A stretch of DNA of 64,000 nt from Rhizophagus irregularis. Taxonomy: Eukaryota; Glomeromycota; Glomeromycetes; Glomerales; Glomeraceae. The notes below the pieces were generated by a model. That model worked only from the letters and a program-made list of their open reading frames with translations. It made no database searches and was not told where the DNA came from. The stretch is taken from assembly GCF_026210795.1 (NCBI RefSeq), contig NC_089439.1:4960001-5024000 (forward strand), written 5' to 3'. The position numbers were made by a program, and so were the translations under genes. This document shows positions 21,967 through 33,520 of this stretch, piece by piece. Positions within the stretch are counted from its first letter, which is position 1. Every line of letters begins with the position of its first letter.

Positions 21967-24900
21967 TATGGCAAGCCATTCAAGTCAAAAGTCCGCCGCT
22001 ATTGCAGCAGGTACCTGTTGCTTTCGCGGCAGGTACCTGCTAGATTTGCAGCAGGTACCTGCTGAATTTGCGGCAGGTATCTGCTGGATTCACGGCAGAT
22101 ACCTGCTAGAATTGCGGCAGGTACCTGCTAGATTTGCGGCAGGTACCTGCTGAACTTGTATGGCAAGCCGTTCAAGTCAAAAGTCCGCTGCTATTGCAGC
22201 AGGTACCTGTTGCTTTCGCGGCAGGTACCTGCTAGATTTGCAGCAGGTACCTGCTGAATTTGCGGCAGGTATCTGCTGGATTTACAGCAGATACCTGCTA
22301 GAATTGCGGCAGGTACCTGCTAGATTTGCGGCAGGTACCTGCTGAATTAGCGGCAGGTACCTGCTGAACTTGCAGCAGGTACCTGACAGGTTACAAATAT
22401 GGTATTTTATTTTTTCTGGGTCAAAAAGATTTTTTTAATTTCCATTTATAGTAATCTACCGAATTATTGGATCCAAGTTAGTTTATTTCTTTTTTCAGAA
22501 GTGATCTTCATCTCATAATTCGGCCCATTACTTTAAATTTTGCTAAAATTAATGATATATAAGGAATCTATATTAATTATAAATAAATTTTTGAAAAGAT
22601 CGTTTAATTGAAAAAGATTACTGCAGAATACATTTTACAATAAGCTTAAAAATCAAACTATAAAAGTTATATTATTTATTTTTTATATACTATTATTTTT
22701 ATTGAAGTTTTGCTTTATATATCATTATTAGTTGAATTTATAAGAGTTATGACAATGGGATTGATATAAAATGAGTCTTTGTCATATTCACACATCTGCT
22801 CATAATTGTTTTAGATTTCCTGCCCAAATTCAAAATAAAAATAAATAGTTTATTTATGATTTTTAGCAAATCAACAAACATTTCTATAAAAAAAATATAC
22901 ATATAATGAGCTATCAATAAAGTTAAATTTACTGGAGTTGCTTTTCTTTTTAAAAAAAAAATATTCCCTATATGTAAATTTTTGTTCATTAGTTCTTTTA
23001 ATGGTTTTGCAAAGATTTCATAATTTAAAATTTTTTTTCTAAATGATCAGAGATTTCCAGCCATAATCCACATATAAGAAAGTTTTTGTGATATTGGTTT
23101 AAAATTAAAAGAATAATATTAATGATAGTGGCATCAATAAATTTAAACCAATATAGTTAAATTGGGTATATAAATAATAATATTCTGGTAGTGTATTTTG
23201 TTATACTAATCATTTAATCAAATTGTAAATTTTAAAATTATTTAAATTGATTTTTATATTGCTCATTTGAATTTAAAAATTTTATAATAATTTATTAGTA
23301 TTAATTCTTTCATTTATAATTTTTTTATACTTAAAAGTTGAGTTTCAAGTTATTTTTTACATTAAACCTTATTTTAAAAAATACTTTGAATTTACAATAT
23401 AAATTAAAACTATTAAAGATTTTAGTATTGATTATACGATTAATTCTAGCCAAATTTATAGTGATGGGCAGAATTATGAGATGAAAATCACTTCTGAAAA
23501 AAGAAATAAACTAACTTGGATCCAATAATTCGGTAGATTACTATAAATGGAAATCAAAAAATTTTTTTTGACCCAGAAAAAATAAAATACCATATTTGTA
23601 ACCTGTCAGGTACCTGCTGCAAGTTCAGCAGGTACCTGCCGCAAATCTAGCAGGTACCTGCCGCAATTCTAGCAGGTACCTGCCGCAAATCTATCAGGTA
23701 CCTGCCGCAATTCTAGCAGGTATCTGCTGCAATTCTAGCAGGTACCTGCCGTGAATCCAGCAGATACCTGCTGCAAATTCAGCAGGTACCTGCCGCAAAT
23801 CTAGCAGGTACCTGCCGCAATAGCAGCGGACTTTTGACTTGAACGGCTTGCCATAGAACTTGCAGCAGGTACCTGACAGGTTACAAATATGGTATTTTAT
23901 TTTTTCTGGATCAAAAAGATTTTTTTAATTTCCATTTATAGTAATCTACCGAATTATTGGATCCAAGTTAGTTTATTTCTTTTTTCAGAAGTGATCTTCA
24001 TCTCATAATTCGGCCCATTACTTTAAATTTTGCTAAAATTAATGATATATAAGGAATCTATATTAATTATAAATAAATTTTTGAAAAGATCGTTTAATTG
24101 ACATTTTACAATAAGCTTAAAAATCAAACTATAAAAGTTATATTATTTATTTTTTATATACTATTATTTTTATTGAAGTTTTGCTTTATATATCATTATT
24201 AGTTAAATTTATAAGAGTTATGACAATGGGATTGATATAAAATGAGTCTTTGTCATATTCACACATCTACTCATAATTGTTTTAGATTTCCTGCCCAAAT
24301 TCAAAATAAAAATAAATAGTTTATTTATGATTTTTAGCAAATCAACAGACATTTCTATAAAAAAAATATACATATAATTAGCTATCAATAAAGTTAAATT
24401 TACTGGAGTTGCTTTTTTTTAAAAAAAAAATATTCCCTATATGTAAATTTTTGTTCATTAATTCTTTTAAATGGTTTTGCAAAGATTTCATAATTTAAAA
24501 TTTTTTTTCTAAATGATCAGAGATTTCCAGCCATAATCCACATATAAGAAAGTTTTTGTGATATTGGTTTTAAAAGAATAATATTAATGATAGTGGCATC
24601 AATAAATTTAAACCAATATAGTTAAATTGGGTATATAAATAATAATATTCTGGTAGTGTATTTTGTTATACTAATCATTTAATCAAATAAATTGTAAATT
24701 TTAAAATTATTTAAATTGATTTTTATATTGCTCATTTGAATTTAAAAATTTTATAATAATTTATTAGTATTAATTCTTTCATTTATAATTTTTTTATACT
24801 TAAAAGTTGAGTTTCAAGTTATTTTTTACATTAAACCTTATTTTAAAAAATACTTTGAATTTACAATATAAATTAAAGATTTTAGTATTGATTATACGAT

Positions 24901-25271
24901 TAATTCTAGCCAAATTTATAGTGATGGGCAGAATTATGAGATGAAAATCACTTCTGAAAAAAGAAATAAACTAACTTGGATCCAATAATTCGGTAGATTA
25001 CTATAAATGGAAATCAAAAAAATTTTTTTGACCCAGAAAAAATAAAATACCATATTTGTAACCTGTCAGGTACCTGCTGCAAGTTCAGCAGGTACCTGCC
25101 ACAAATCTAGCAGATACCTGCCGCAAATCTATCAGGTACCTGCCGCAATTCTAGCAGGTATCTGCTGCAATTCTAGCAGGTACCTGCCGTGAATCCAGCA
25201 GATACCTGCCGCAAATCTAGCAGGTACCTGCCGCAATAGCAGCGGACTTTTGACTTGAACGGCTTGCCATA
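21967..25271. mobile_element. Non-autonomous element of CAGGTACCTG words containing a nested copy of itself
   Basis: Outer ends are TATGGCAAGCC and GGCTTGCCATA, flanked by ATATTA at 21961-21966 and 25272-25277. The ends carry blocks of CAGGTACCTG separated by CTAGATTTGCGG-like spacers, then an inverted-repeat inner region with GAATTATTGGATCCAAGT, surrounding an AT-rich core. There is no transposase. A second copy (22159-23855) sits within its left word block, so the interval holds two copies of the core. Without the nested copy and its duplication the outer element is about 1.6 kb. Confidence 0.88.
22159..23855. mobile_element. Inner copy of the CAGGTACCTG element
   Basis: 1,697 bp, same termini (TATGGCAAGCCG / CGGCTTGCCATA), flanked by a perfect 7-bp duplication GAACTTG at 22152-22158 and 23856-23862. 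The interrupted host reads ...CTGCT-GAACTTG-CAGCAGG... once the insert is removed. Its core (about 22385-23605) and the outer core (about 23880-25065) differ by few substitutions and small indels, so both are recent. Confidence 0.88.
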
Positions 25272-25434
25272 ATATTACGGATGAAAATCTGGTTATCAAT
25301 AAAAAAGTGATTTCTTCGTAATGTAATAATGATATCGGTTGTGTTATATTTTGCTTGTTAACAGATTATAGTTTCATTTGTTGATATGGTATGACAGTTA
25401 GGTAAACCGTATTTTGTTTAAATCGTGTTGTAAC

Positions 25435-25620
25435 GGTATAAGGACATTTCACCGAAAGCTGTTTCGCCGAAGCCATTTCGTCGAAGGGATGTTTCCCCTG
25501 AAGGGACATTTCCCAAAGGGATGTTTCTCTGAAACCCATTTCACTGAATTCGCTTCGGTGAAATGGAATTCAGTAAAATGGACGATTCGGCGAAATGGTT
25601 CGGCGAAATGTACCGTAACC
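25435..25620. mobile_element. 186-bp MITE with 9-bp target duplication
   Basis: Flanked by TGTTGTAAC at 25426-25434 and 25621-25629. Imperfect 22-bp terminal inverted repeats: GGTATAAGGACATTTCACCG on the left, CGGCGAAATGTACCGTAACC on the right. The interior is almost entirely the word GGCGAAATG / CATTTCRCCGAAG and degenerate versions. The 9-bp duplication suggests mobilisation by a MULE-type transposase. Confidence 0.83.
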
Positions 25621-25629
25621 TGTTGTAAC

Positions 25630-26736
25630 ATGTCAATTGTATTCTCCGTTTTATATAAAGAATTAATTTTTCTATTTTCATTTGATATTTCTTTTGTAAC
25701 ACCTAATATACACCGCAGCTCAACAAATGCTTAACAATGACAAGGTCACGGTCATTTTATTTCATAGTTTGTAATCAAAGCATAAAAGAAGACGAAAAAT
25801 AGAGCTAATATATGTTTTTACGAAAACATTTCTCAGATCTAAATGGAGAAAAGTCTTAGGAAACTAACTATTCACAAAAAAAAACTACCTTCGAAATCGC
25901 TAAATGAAATATGCATATTTGTGAATGTTTCTTAATCGTAATCAAATAATTTAAAATTAAAATGCAGTAAGGAACTATAAAGTAATTTTCATGTCGGTAA
26001 AATCTGACCATAGTATCGTAAAACTAAATCCATTTAAATGAGTATAAAAAAATTTTGATAGTAAAATTCATAAATAATTAAGCGAAATAGCAATAATAAG
26101 AAACGCTTTAATAGATAAAGGGAAAAAGTGATCCATTTTTTACATTCCATCTTTTTTCCGTAAAAGACTCAAATTTCCGGAATTAATAATCTTATATCAC
26201 GGAATTTATTGCATTTCTTTTATTCATCCCAAAAAAAAAATAAAAAACCTAATAATAAATACTAATAATAAACACAAAATGAATAAAATAAAATAGAATA
26301 AAAAAGAAATAGAACGAAATAGAATGGATAAATATATTTTTTAAAAAATTAACGCTATATCAGATATCGGGCGGGATGTGCGAATTTTTTTGTCAATTAT
26401 AGGCTGATTTAAACGAACAAATCAAGCCAAGATATCTTGGCGGAAAATCATTGAAAATCTAAGTTTGAAAATATATATAACTTTACCACGGCCACCAAAA
26501 TTTTGTTTTTACAGAATCATCATCATAAAATAACAAATAGCATCATAAATCTAGCACCGCTAACTTAACTAGTCAGTTAAACCCGCCACTTAAACTTAGA
26601 AAAAGAAGCATAGATTGAAACTTTAAACTCCCAAATTGAAGCATTAAAACATTCAACTTCCGTTTTACTACAACTACCCAAACTACTGCTCCTCCAGGTT
26701 CATCAACCAACTGAAAAGAGTTATAAGACCATCAAT
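25630..26736. other. Gene-free, with one copy of a TTCCG-type repeat
   Basis: The segment 26131-26225 (ATTCCATC, TTTCCGTAAAAG, TTTCCGGAATTAATAATC, CACGGAATTT) is closely related to the reverse complement of 40565-40680 and more distantly to 54825-54970. The last 250 bp before 26737 are the presumed promoter and leader of the secreted-protein gene. Confidence 0.55.
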
Positions 26737-27167
26737 ATGAAACTTCAAAGCTTTTACCTTCTTACTTTCATTTTCATGTGTTTCTATATAATGGACATCA
26801 AAGGTAAAGTTCTTACATTCAGTATGTTCTCCATTCTCCTTTCTAATAATTCGGCTATTTGGTTTAATGTATAGCATATAATTCTGACACAAATTTGGAT
26901 TTGATTCTTTGCAGTTGTAGAATTTGGGTAGAGGATTCAAATGGTAATCGCATAGCTGGTGACAAAAACTACCATGATTGTAGTTACAATTCCTATGGCT
27001 CAAATTATCATGAAACCCTTAATTTCTCAGATCAAACATACACGGTTTATGCTAAAGTTGAAGCTAGTTTCGAGAAAACGAAAAAACGAGGACCTTATAA
27101 TGGAAATACCTGTTTCCATATACATGGCAATGTTGATCATTGGGAATTTGACGAAACATCTTGTTAA
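26737..27167 (+). CDS. Small secreted cysteine-containing protein
   Basis: Two exons, 26737-26803 and 26875-27167, joined by a 71-bp intron with donor GTAAAG, branch-like CTAAT and acceptor TATAG, give 119 residues. The N-terminus is a clear signal peptide (MKLQSFYLLTFIFMCFYI) ending near DIKA. The mature part has six cysteines (LILCSCRI, YHDCSY, GNTCFH and the C-terminal residue among them) and many Asn, Tyr and Gly. I do not recognise a domain. The length, signal peptide and cysteines fit a fungal small secreted protein, possibly acting at the plant or soil interface; that role is inference. A second acceptor (TTTGCAG, 26911-26917) would put the second exon out of phase, which is why I chose TATAG. 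Confidence 0.65.
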
Positions 27168-28046
27168 TTGTTTATTTGGCTATTATCCCAGTATGTTGAA
27201 GATGTGAACCAATTAAATCAGTTTCTCTAGTTCCTATTATGATATATGTCTATTTATTATTTTAATTTATTATATTCATATTATTTGACACACAACAAAT
27301 TTTTTGAGAGATTTTTTTCATCAAAAGTAGAATCTTGATTTATAATGATTCCATTAGAAATTTAGTTATTTTTTTTTTAGTTTATGGAAATGATTTCCTA
27401 AAAGTCCCAATTACTAGGACCGAAAAAATTTTGTAATAAAATAAATAAATAAGTTAATTAAAACCAATTCATTTATCTACATGACTAGATATTAAAATAC
27501 GGAGTATATTCACATTTGATATTTTTTTGCATTTTGATAGTCATTCGATTCTCAATAAAAAATTTATTACATGAAGAGATATAAACATATTACGGATTTT
27601 CTCATAATATTTAATAGTAATCATATTGTTATTGTGACTTTGACTTTATAAAGCTTAATATTAAAAAGAGAATCATCTCGACCATTCTTACTTGAATCGC
27701 TCTAAAAACTCGAAAACGGAAAATTATTGTGGTATATACGCCGATAAAAATTAAAATTTTTTAATATATGTGCATACATAATGTGAAAAGTTTGTATATT
27801 ATTTAAACTTCTAGAATCATGTTCTCAAATAAAATATTTTTTTCTTTTCATTTCAACATCCATTTTAATGAATTATTATGATTTATTATTGATTAATAAT
27901 TTGGAATCTGCAAAGGAAGTTCTGGTCTTATTATAAAGTTCAGAATATATTTCGTATCTTGCAAAACTGTCTCATAAAAAAAAAATCAAAAATAAAATAA
28001 CAAAATAAAAAAAAAATAAATGAAAATAATAATGATAATAATAACT
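27168..28046. other. Gene-free AT-rich stretch
   Basis: Presumed 3' region of the secreted-protein gene, then unassigned AT-rich DNA. An A-rich tract spans 27975-28040. Nothing else recognised. Confidence 0.5.
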
Positions 28047-28055
28047 GTTGTTATT

Positions 28056-28763
28056 AGTGCTTCGATCCGGATGAAATCCGTCATCCGGATTACACAAAAA
28101 AAAAATCCGGATTATATCCGGTTTGATCCAGATTGAAATCCGGGTCAGAAATCCGAGTGAAATCCGGAATCCGGATCAGATTTCATATATAAAATTTTTT
28201 AGATTGCATATATTAGAGATAATGGTACTTATTAATACAATTTGGTAGGTTTTTTTAAATTTTGTAGCCTTTTTTCCGATTCGATTATTGAATTTGAATT
28301 AGCTTATTTTATCGTAATTTGGGCCGGCACTATTAATTTGGCTTGAGTTACAAATTTTATTCAAATTTTGATAAAATCAGGCTTAAAAAACAATATCGCT
28401 TCTTAAATTATGATTTTACTTAATAAGATTAATAAAAATGTAAAAATAATTTTCACTTTAATTATATTAAATAAATTAATAATAAATAAATAATTTTTTA
28501 CTAATCATCAATTTATCGTTGTTCATGACAAAATTTATATATTACAAAATTATTTATCAGTTGCGAAACTAATAGACTATTTATTTATTACAAAATCTAT
28601 AAAAAATATTAGAAAAAATTTTTTTTTTCTATCCGGATTCTGGATGAATCCAGATATTTTTCATCCGGATCAAAATCCAGATCAAAACCGGATATCCAGA
28701 TGAAAAAAAAATCCAGATTCATCCGGATTCATCCGGATGGACTAGAGACGGATCGAAGCACCA
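28056..28763. mobile_element. hAT-type non-autonomous element of TCCGGAT words
   Basis: Ends are AGTGCTTCGATCCG and CGGATCGAAGCACCA. GTTGTTATT flanks both sides (28047-28055 and 28764-28772). If the tip is taken as TAGTGC the duplication is 8 bp, the size usual for hAT elements. Each end carries about 130 bp of reiterated TCCGGAT/ATCCGGA words around a 430-bp AT-rich core. No coding frame. A shorter relative is at 55824-56042. Confidence 0.85.
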
Positions 28764-28772
28764 GTTGTTATT

Positions 28773-30272
28773 GCTTCATCTGCATCATGTGAACTAGAAA
28801 AAAAGAGGACGGTATAAACGTCGGATTCGTACCAAAAGAAAGAATCTTTATATTATGGTTTAAACTTTTTTTCTTGCTTTGTGAATTTTATATTTAAAAT
28901 TTTTTTTGTTTTGAAATTGCGGTAGAAGTTTCAATACTTCTTTCTCTAAAAAAACTACTATAACAAAAATTTCAAAATAAAAAAAATTTTTTTTTTTTGT
29001 AACAGTTTCTTCATTTTATGAGAGTAGCGGTTTCTTAGCATACTAAACAGATAATACAGATAATATACTTTCTTTTCTAAGAAATGCTTTATTTGAAATT
29101 TAGATATAAGTTTTGTGTAAATATTTGTTTTACAATAAAGTAATGTATTTTCTTTTTTTCTTATTTATGAACAAAATTCAAACGAGAGGGACTGCTTATT
29201 AGTTAAATTCAATGGTAATGTTTTGTTAGGAGTTTAAAACAAATTAAATTTTCTTTCTCTTTTTCTATATTTGAAATAGTTCTATATAAAATTTAGTGGG
29301 TAGAGTTATTATTTTATTTTACATTTTACTTTTCTATCGCAAAGTTCAGGAGGAATAACTTGGTTAAGGTTGAAAAGATTTAAGAGAAAAATATAACAAT
29401 GCAGCAGAAAATGAAAATTAAGAAACACTACTCTATATCAATATAATTTAAGCAACTGTTACGAATTGGAAAAAAAATTGAAGAATTATTTGACAAATTA
29501 TTCAAATTAAAATTTTTTTTATTAGTTTATTTAGGGTCATATTTATTGTAGTTTTGAAATAAATTTTTTTTTTTTATAATTAATTACATTATTATTTTTT
29601 TTATATAAACATTATAAAGCTTTTATTTAAAAATATATGTAATGTATAAGTAAATATAATAATAATAATAAATGAGGATATCATCTACAGGAGATAGAGT
29701 CTTGACGAATCACAGCCACAGTTTAAGAAATGCAATTGCTTGATCTTAAATCTGCTTTTTTTTTGAAAATTAATGAATAATTAAAAAAAAACATGTTTTG
29801 ATGATGATTACTTAACTGCATAGTAACAAAGCACAGATTTCTGCAAAGAAATTAATAAAGTAATTTGCAAATTATATTTTTTGATTATAATTATTAGTCA
29901 GAAGCACCCTGTTATGTTAAATTTTTACTTGTTATTAATCATAATTAGTTTTAGTCTAATAGCAAGTTCCAGATTGCAGATCTGATAATACTAATGTGTT
30001 CAGTTACAATAAATGACCACTTCTCAAATGACATATGACCTGTTATTTGATACAAACCATGTAATAAGATGTCAAACAACCAAAATAAAATAACAAATGA
30101 TTATGAAATAAGGACAACAAATCCTTTAAATGGTCAAATAACCGCAGAATATAAGTAATTGACTTTTTTTAATATTATAACCGTCATAGTGAATCACTAA
30201 AAATTTCTGATTATCAACGTACAGATATATGTCAACGTAAATCTCCCTCTCTTCTTCATTCTACCTCTAAAA
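28773..30272. other. Gene-free AT-rich stretch upstream of the F-box gene
   Basis: No gene or repeat family recognised. Long A and T runs are common. A pyrimidine-rich leader (CTCCCTCTCTTCTTCATTC) lies 5-30 bp before the F-box start codon, and tracts such as AAATGACCACTTC and AAATGGTCAAATAACC occur 150-270 bp upstream. Confidence 0.5.
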
Positions 30273-31658
30273 ATGTCTTTATCTATGTCTTTACCTAATT
30301 TAAATTCAGACATTCTTCTTGAGATTGTCAGGGAGTTAAAAGATAATAGAGGTAGTTTATTCAACTTCCTTTTTGCAAATAAATTTTTCTGTGAAATCGC
30401 TGTATCAGTTCTTTGGAGTAATCCATTTAGATATAAGGTCGGTAGTTATTCAATCATACAAACTTATATTAAACTTTTTAATGAAGAGGAACAGAATGAA
30501 ATCAAAGAAACCCTTGATAAATCCTTTAAATTTAATAATGAACGAGAAAAACAACTTCATTTTCAATATGGAAAATATTTAAAAGTTTTTAAGCTTGAAG
30601 AAATAAAGGATGCAATAAAATTATGGTGTATTCGACTAAAGAATCGACGACGAGATTATGATATAGATTATGAAAAATATATCATGAAATCAATTATGAG
30701 ACAATGTCAAACATTAGATTGCTTGGAATTGAATGTAAGTTATGTGAATGAAGATTTATTAAAAATTATGCAAGATAAAATTAAGGATTTGAAATATTTT
30801 GTAGTACATTATAGTAAATATGGTAATGAGAACCAAAATATTTTTGGTTATTTAAAAAATCACAGTAAAAATATTTCAAGTTTAATAATAGAAAATATGT
30901 GTGATGATGAAATTGCTAAAAAAGAATTGATTTCTTTTATTGAATTACAAAATGATCTAGATGAATTCATTCTTAATCATATGAAAAAAAATTATGAGTA
31001 TAAAAATCTTATCATAAGCACATTAGAATTTCAAGCTAATAATTTAACTAAGGTGATAATAATTGAAGTAGATTTTAGCGACATATCATTTGATATTATT
31101 GATAAGTGTATTAATTTAAAATTATTAGTATTAAGATCTAACAAAGGGTTAAAATCTAATGAGATGGATTTATATACTTCATTTAAAAATCTTAAAGTAT
31201 TGGATTTAAGTTATAATGATTGGCCATCTGAAGTAACTATTTTGATTATTAAAAAAGCAGGAAAGAGTTTAACTTCTTTGACAATTGGAGAAAATAATAT
31301 TAAGCAAGCAATTAATGATGATACTTTAACTGCTTTGGCAGAATCTTGCCCAAATATTTATTCATTATCAATTTCCAAAACTTCTAGAGAAAGCATTGAA
31401 ATGGTTCTATCATATCTTAAATATTTAAAATTAGTTACTTTACAATTATTTCAAACTGAAAATGAAGGAACAATTATGAAATCTAAAGTTCTGTTGAATT
31501 ACATAAAAAATGAAAATTCTCTATTTAAATTGGGATTAGGTAGAAATGACAAGTATTGGGATAGTTATAATAATGTACGTAAAAATTTTGAAAAATTTTT
31601 GAAAGAGCATAATGTTAGAATTATTGCATATAAACCAAAATATAAGATCAGATTATAA
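30273..31658 (+). CDS. F-box protein with degenerate leucine-rich repeats
   Basis: Single exon, 461 residues. The N-terminus (about residues 7-52) fits an F-box: PNLNSDILLEIVRELKD, then SLFNFLFANKFFCEI and VLWSNPF, a pattern shared with the decayed copies at 36020, 41193 and 55141-56420. The remainder alternates leucine-rich strands and helices (LKVLDLSYNDW, LTSLTIGENNIK, NIYSLSISK), as in leucine-rich substrate-binding regions. The expected role is as the substrate receptor of an SCF ubiquitin ligase via SKP1; the substrate is unknown. The start is the first ATG after a pyrimidine-rich leader. A second Met four codons later could also serve. It is the only intact member of its family in the window. 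Confidence 0.85.
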   Translation: MSLSMSLPNLNSDILLEIVRELKDNRGSLFNFLFANKFFCEIAVSVLWSNPFRYKVGSYSIIQTYIKLFNEEEQNEIKETLDKSFKFNNEREKQLHFQYGKYLKVFKLEEIKDAIKLWCIRLKNRRRDYDIDYEKYIMKSIMRQCQTLDCLELNVSYVNEDLLKIMQDKIKDLKYFVVHYSKYGNENQNIFGYLKNHSKNISSLIIENMCDDEIAKKELISFIELQNDLDEFILNHMKKNYEYKNLIISTLEFQANNLTKVIIIEVDFSDISFDIIDKCINLKLLVLRSNKGLKSNEMDLYTSFKNLKVLDLSYNDWPSEVTILIIKKAGKSLTSLTIGENNIKQAINDDTLTALAESCPNIYSLSISKTSRESIEMVLSYLKYLKLVTLQLFQTENEGTIMKSKVLLNYIKNENSLFKLGLGRNDKYWDSYNNVRKNFEKFLKEHNVRIIAYKPKYKIRL

Positions 31659-32159
31659 AGTTATGGATTATTACATTTACTTACTATTTCATATTGTACG
31701 AGAATAAATTGTTAGTCAATGATTTAACTATGCTTTTTTATTGTTGAAAGAAATAAAATCCATATTGAAATAAAGCATACAGTATTTACTATATTTGTAG
31801 TTTGCAATATAAAGAAATAAAATTAAGCTATTCTATATAGAAAAATTTTAAAAATCTATTAATAATCATTACAACATTTTCGTACAATCTAAATTTTATT
31901 TATATTCAATGTTTTTATGGAAATTTAACTATTAAATTTGGTAATACAATTTAACAAAATACCAGTTATCCTGTTGATGATGCCGAAGCAAATGGTTTAG
32001 TAAGGCGATGATTTCTAAGTCTCTTCATTATTAAAAAAAAAATTTATTTACGTAAATTAGACAAAAAAATTATCGGATTTTTTTTTAAAAAAAAAACGCG
32101 TAAAGTAAAGATATGTTGCATTACTATAATTTATAAATAAAAATCTGCAAATTGCTAAT
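31659..32159. other. Gene-free stretch downstream of the F-box gene
   Basis: AT-rich 3' flank; includes a T9A9 palindrome near 32079-32096. No gene recognised. Confidence 0.5.
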
Positions 32160-32340
32160 TTTGGTATTGGAAGAATTGGAAGCTTCCATTGGTCATTGGA
32201 AGCCTCCAATAACTATGTCCAACGTTCCAAAAAATTTGATTGGAAGTTTTCAATGCCCATAGAACAATGGAAGTTCGGAATCTTCCAATACTTCCAATCT
32301 TTCCAAAAGAACTTCCAATGCCCATCACTGTATAGGTGAT
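32160..32340. repeat. Word-reiterating element, word TTGGAAG/CTTCCAA
   Basis: ATTGGAAG and CTTCCAAT recur about fifteen times in both orientations. The right end, CTTCCAATGCCCATCACTG, reads inward as CAGTGATGGGCATTGGAAG, a hAT-like tip. The left end is degenerate and I cannot define a target duplication. Confidence 0.65.
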
Positions 32341-33283
32341 AAAAATAATAAAATTGATTTCTTTTTAGGTAACGTAAACATGTACTGTACTGTTTCTATA
32401 CATAGTATGTATGGTGGTCGATTTATGGTATACATTTGTGTAACTATTTTACATTTGAATTTTAATAGTACTTTTAATGAATCCTTATCCTAACGAAAAT
32501 AGAATGGATAACGTCAAAATAAACCATGATGATGAAGATCGAAAGAAGTAGTTGTAAAATGTTGATTTTTCACCATATTCACCCGTAAAAATATGGATTA
32601 AATATTTAATTTGATTTATTTCATGATTTTTGTTTCTCTAAAAAGTTTTATTTTTACTCCAATACTACTAATACCTAATTTCACAAAATCACTATCAAGA
32701 TAAGATTTGAATATCCAAAACATCTATAGATCATTTTTCTAAAAAGCAGGTATTCTTTTGGCTTCCATTTATATTATCCAAATTCTCCGAAAGCTCTTGA
32801 TAGTTGGAATAAGTTTACTACCAGATGATGGAAAAATTGTAGAAGATTGAGAACTGAAATTAAAAATTGGTTGAGATTGTGTGGAGAGATAATTGTAAAA
32901 TGGTAAAGATAAGATAAAAAAAAATTTTTTGGTTGTTGTGCTGGTTTCTAGGAGGTTTATTGTTTATCGTAGATTTATTATTAAACATGATAGAAAAGGA
33001 CTCATTAATTTACCTCCTTCTGTCAATTTATGAATTATTTTTTTCATGATTTGATAGATGTGAGAATTTTTTTTCGAATGGGATTTATGAAATTCAGTTA
33101 AAAATCTATCATGTCCGTTAATTATTGAATTACAGAACCTGCTTCCTTTCTTAACCTATAGTTAACAATATAATCATCATATCCTACCTACTCATCCAAT
33201 TTGATTTTGTATTAAAAGGTTAATTCTTTCTTAAAATTTTTAAAAATAGTTTGACTAATATTTTCCCATTTTGCTGCACTACT
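32341..33283. other. Gene-free AT-rich stretch
   Basis: Nothing recognised on either strand apart from homopolymer runs. Confidence 0.4.
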
Positions 33284-33520
33284 TTACCAGAAATTTCCTT
33301 TAGACTTATAATTAAACAAGAAAGAGAAAGTTACTTTGAATTTCTTAACATCCAAATCATCATCAATTTTTGTACCTGTTTCTTCATCTGTAACTACTGT
33401 ATCTTCGTCAAATGGCTCGTCCATACTAGTATTTTCTTTATTCAATTCTTCTAATATTTCTATTTTGTCTTCATCATTATATGATGATATTTCATCAGCT
33501 TCTTTGATAAAAATTGTATG
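33284..33520 (-). pseudogene. Fragment of an acidic protein gene
   Basis: On the minus strand an AG-bounded segment reads as a strongly acidic frame: ADEISSYNDEDKIEILEEL, NKENTSMDEPFDEDTVVTD, then a lysine-containing end and a stop. An inner donor (GAAACAG-GTACAA) could mark an exon end. No start codon or other exons are visible. I do not recognise the family; it is probably a relic exon. Confidence 0.35.

Noticed and set aside
21884-22345. Two open frames encoding similar repetitive peptides (AAGTC..RYLL type)
   Set aside because: They are translations of the palindromic CAGGTACCTG word blocks at the ends of the mobile element; both strands and several frames are open for the same reason.
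26683-27003. 106-codon minus-strand frame overlapping the secreted-protein gene
   Set aside because: The plus-strand model has a signal peptide, a consensus intron and a full frame; the minus frame has none of these.
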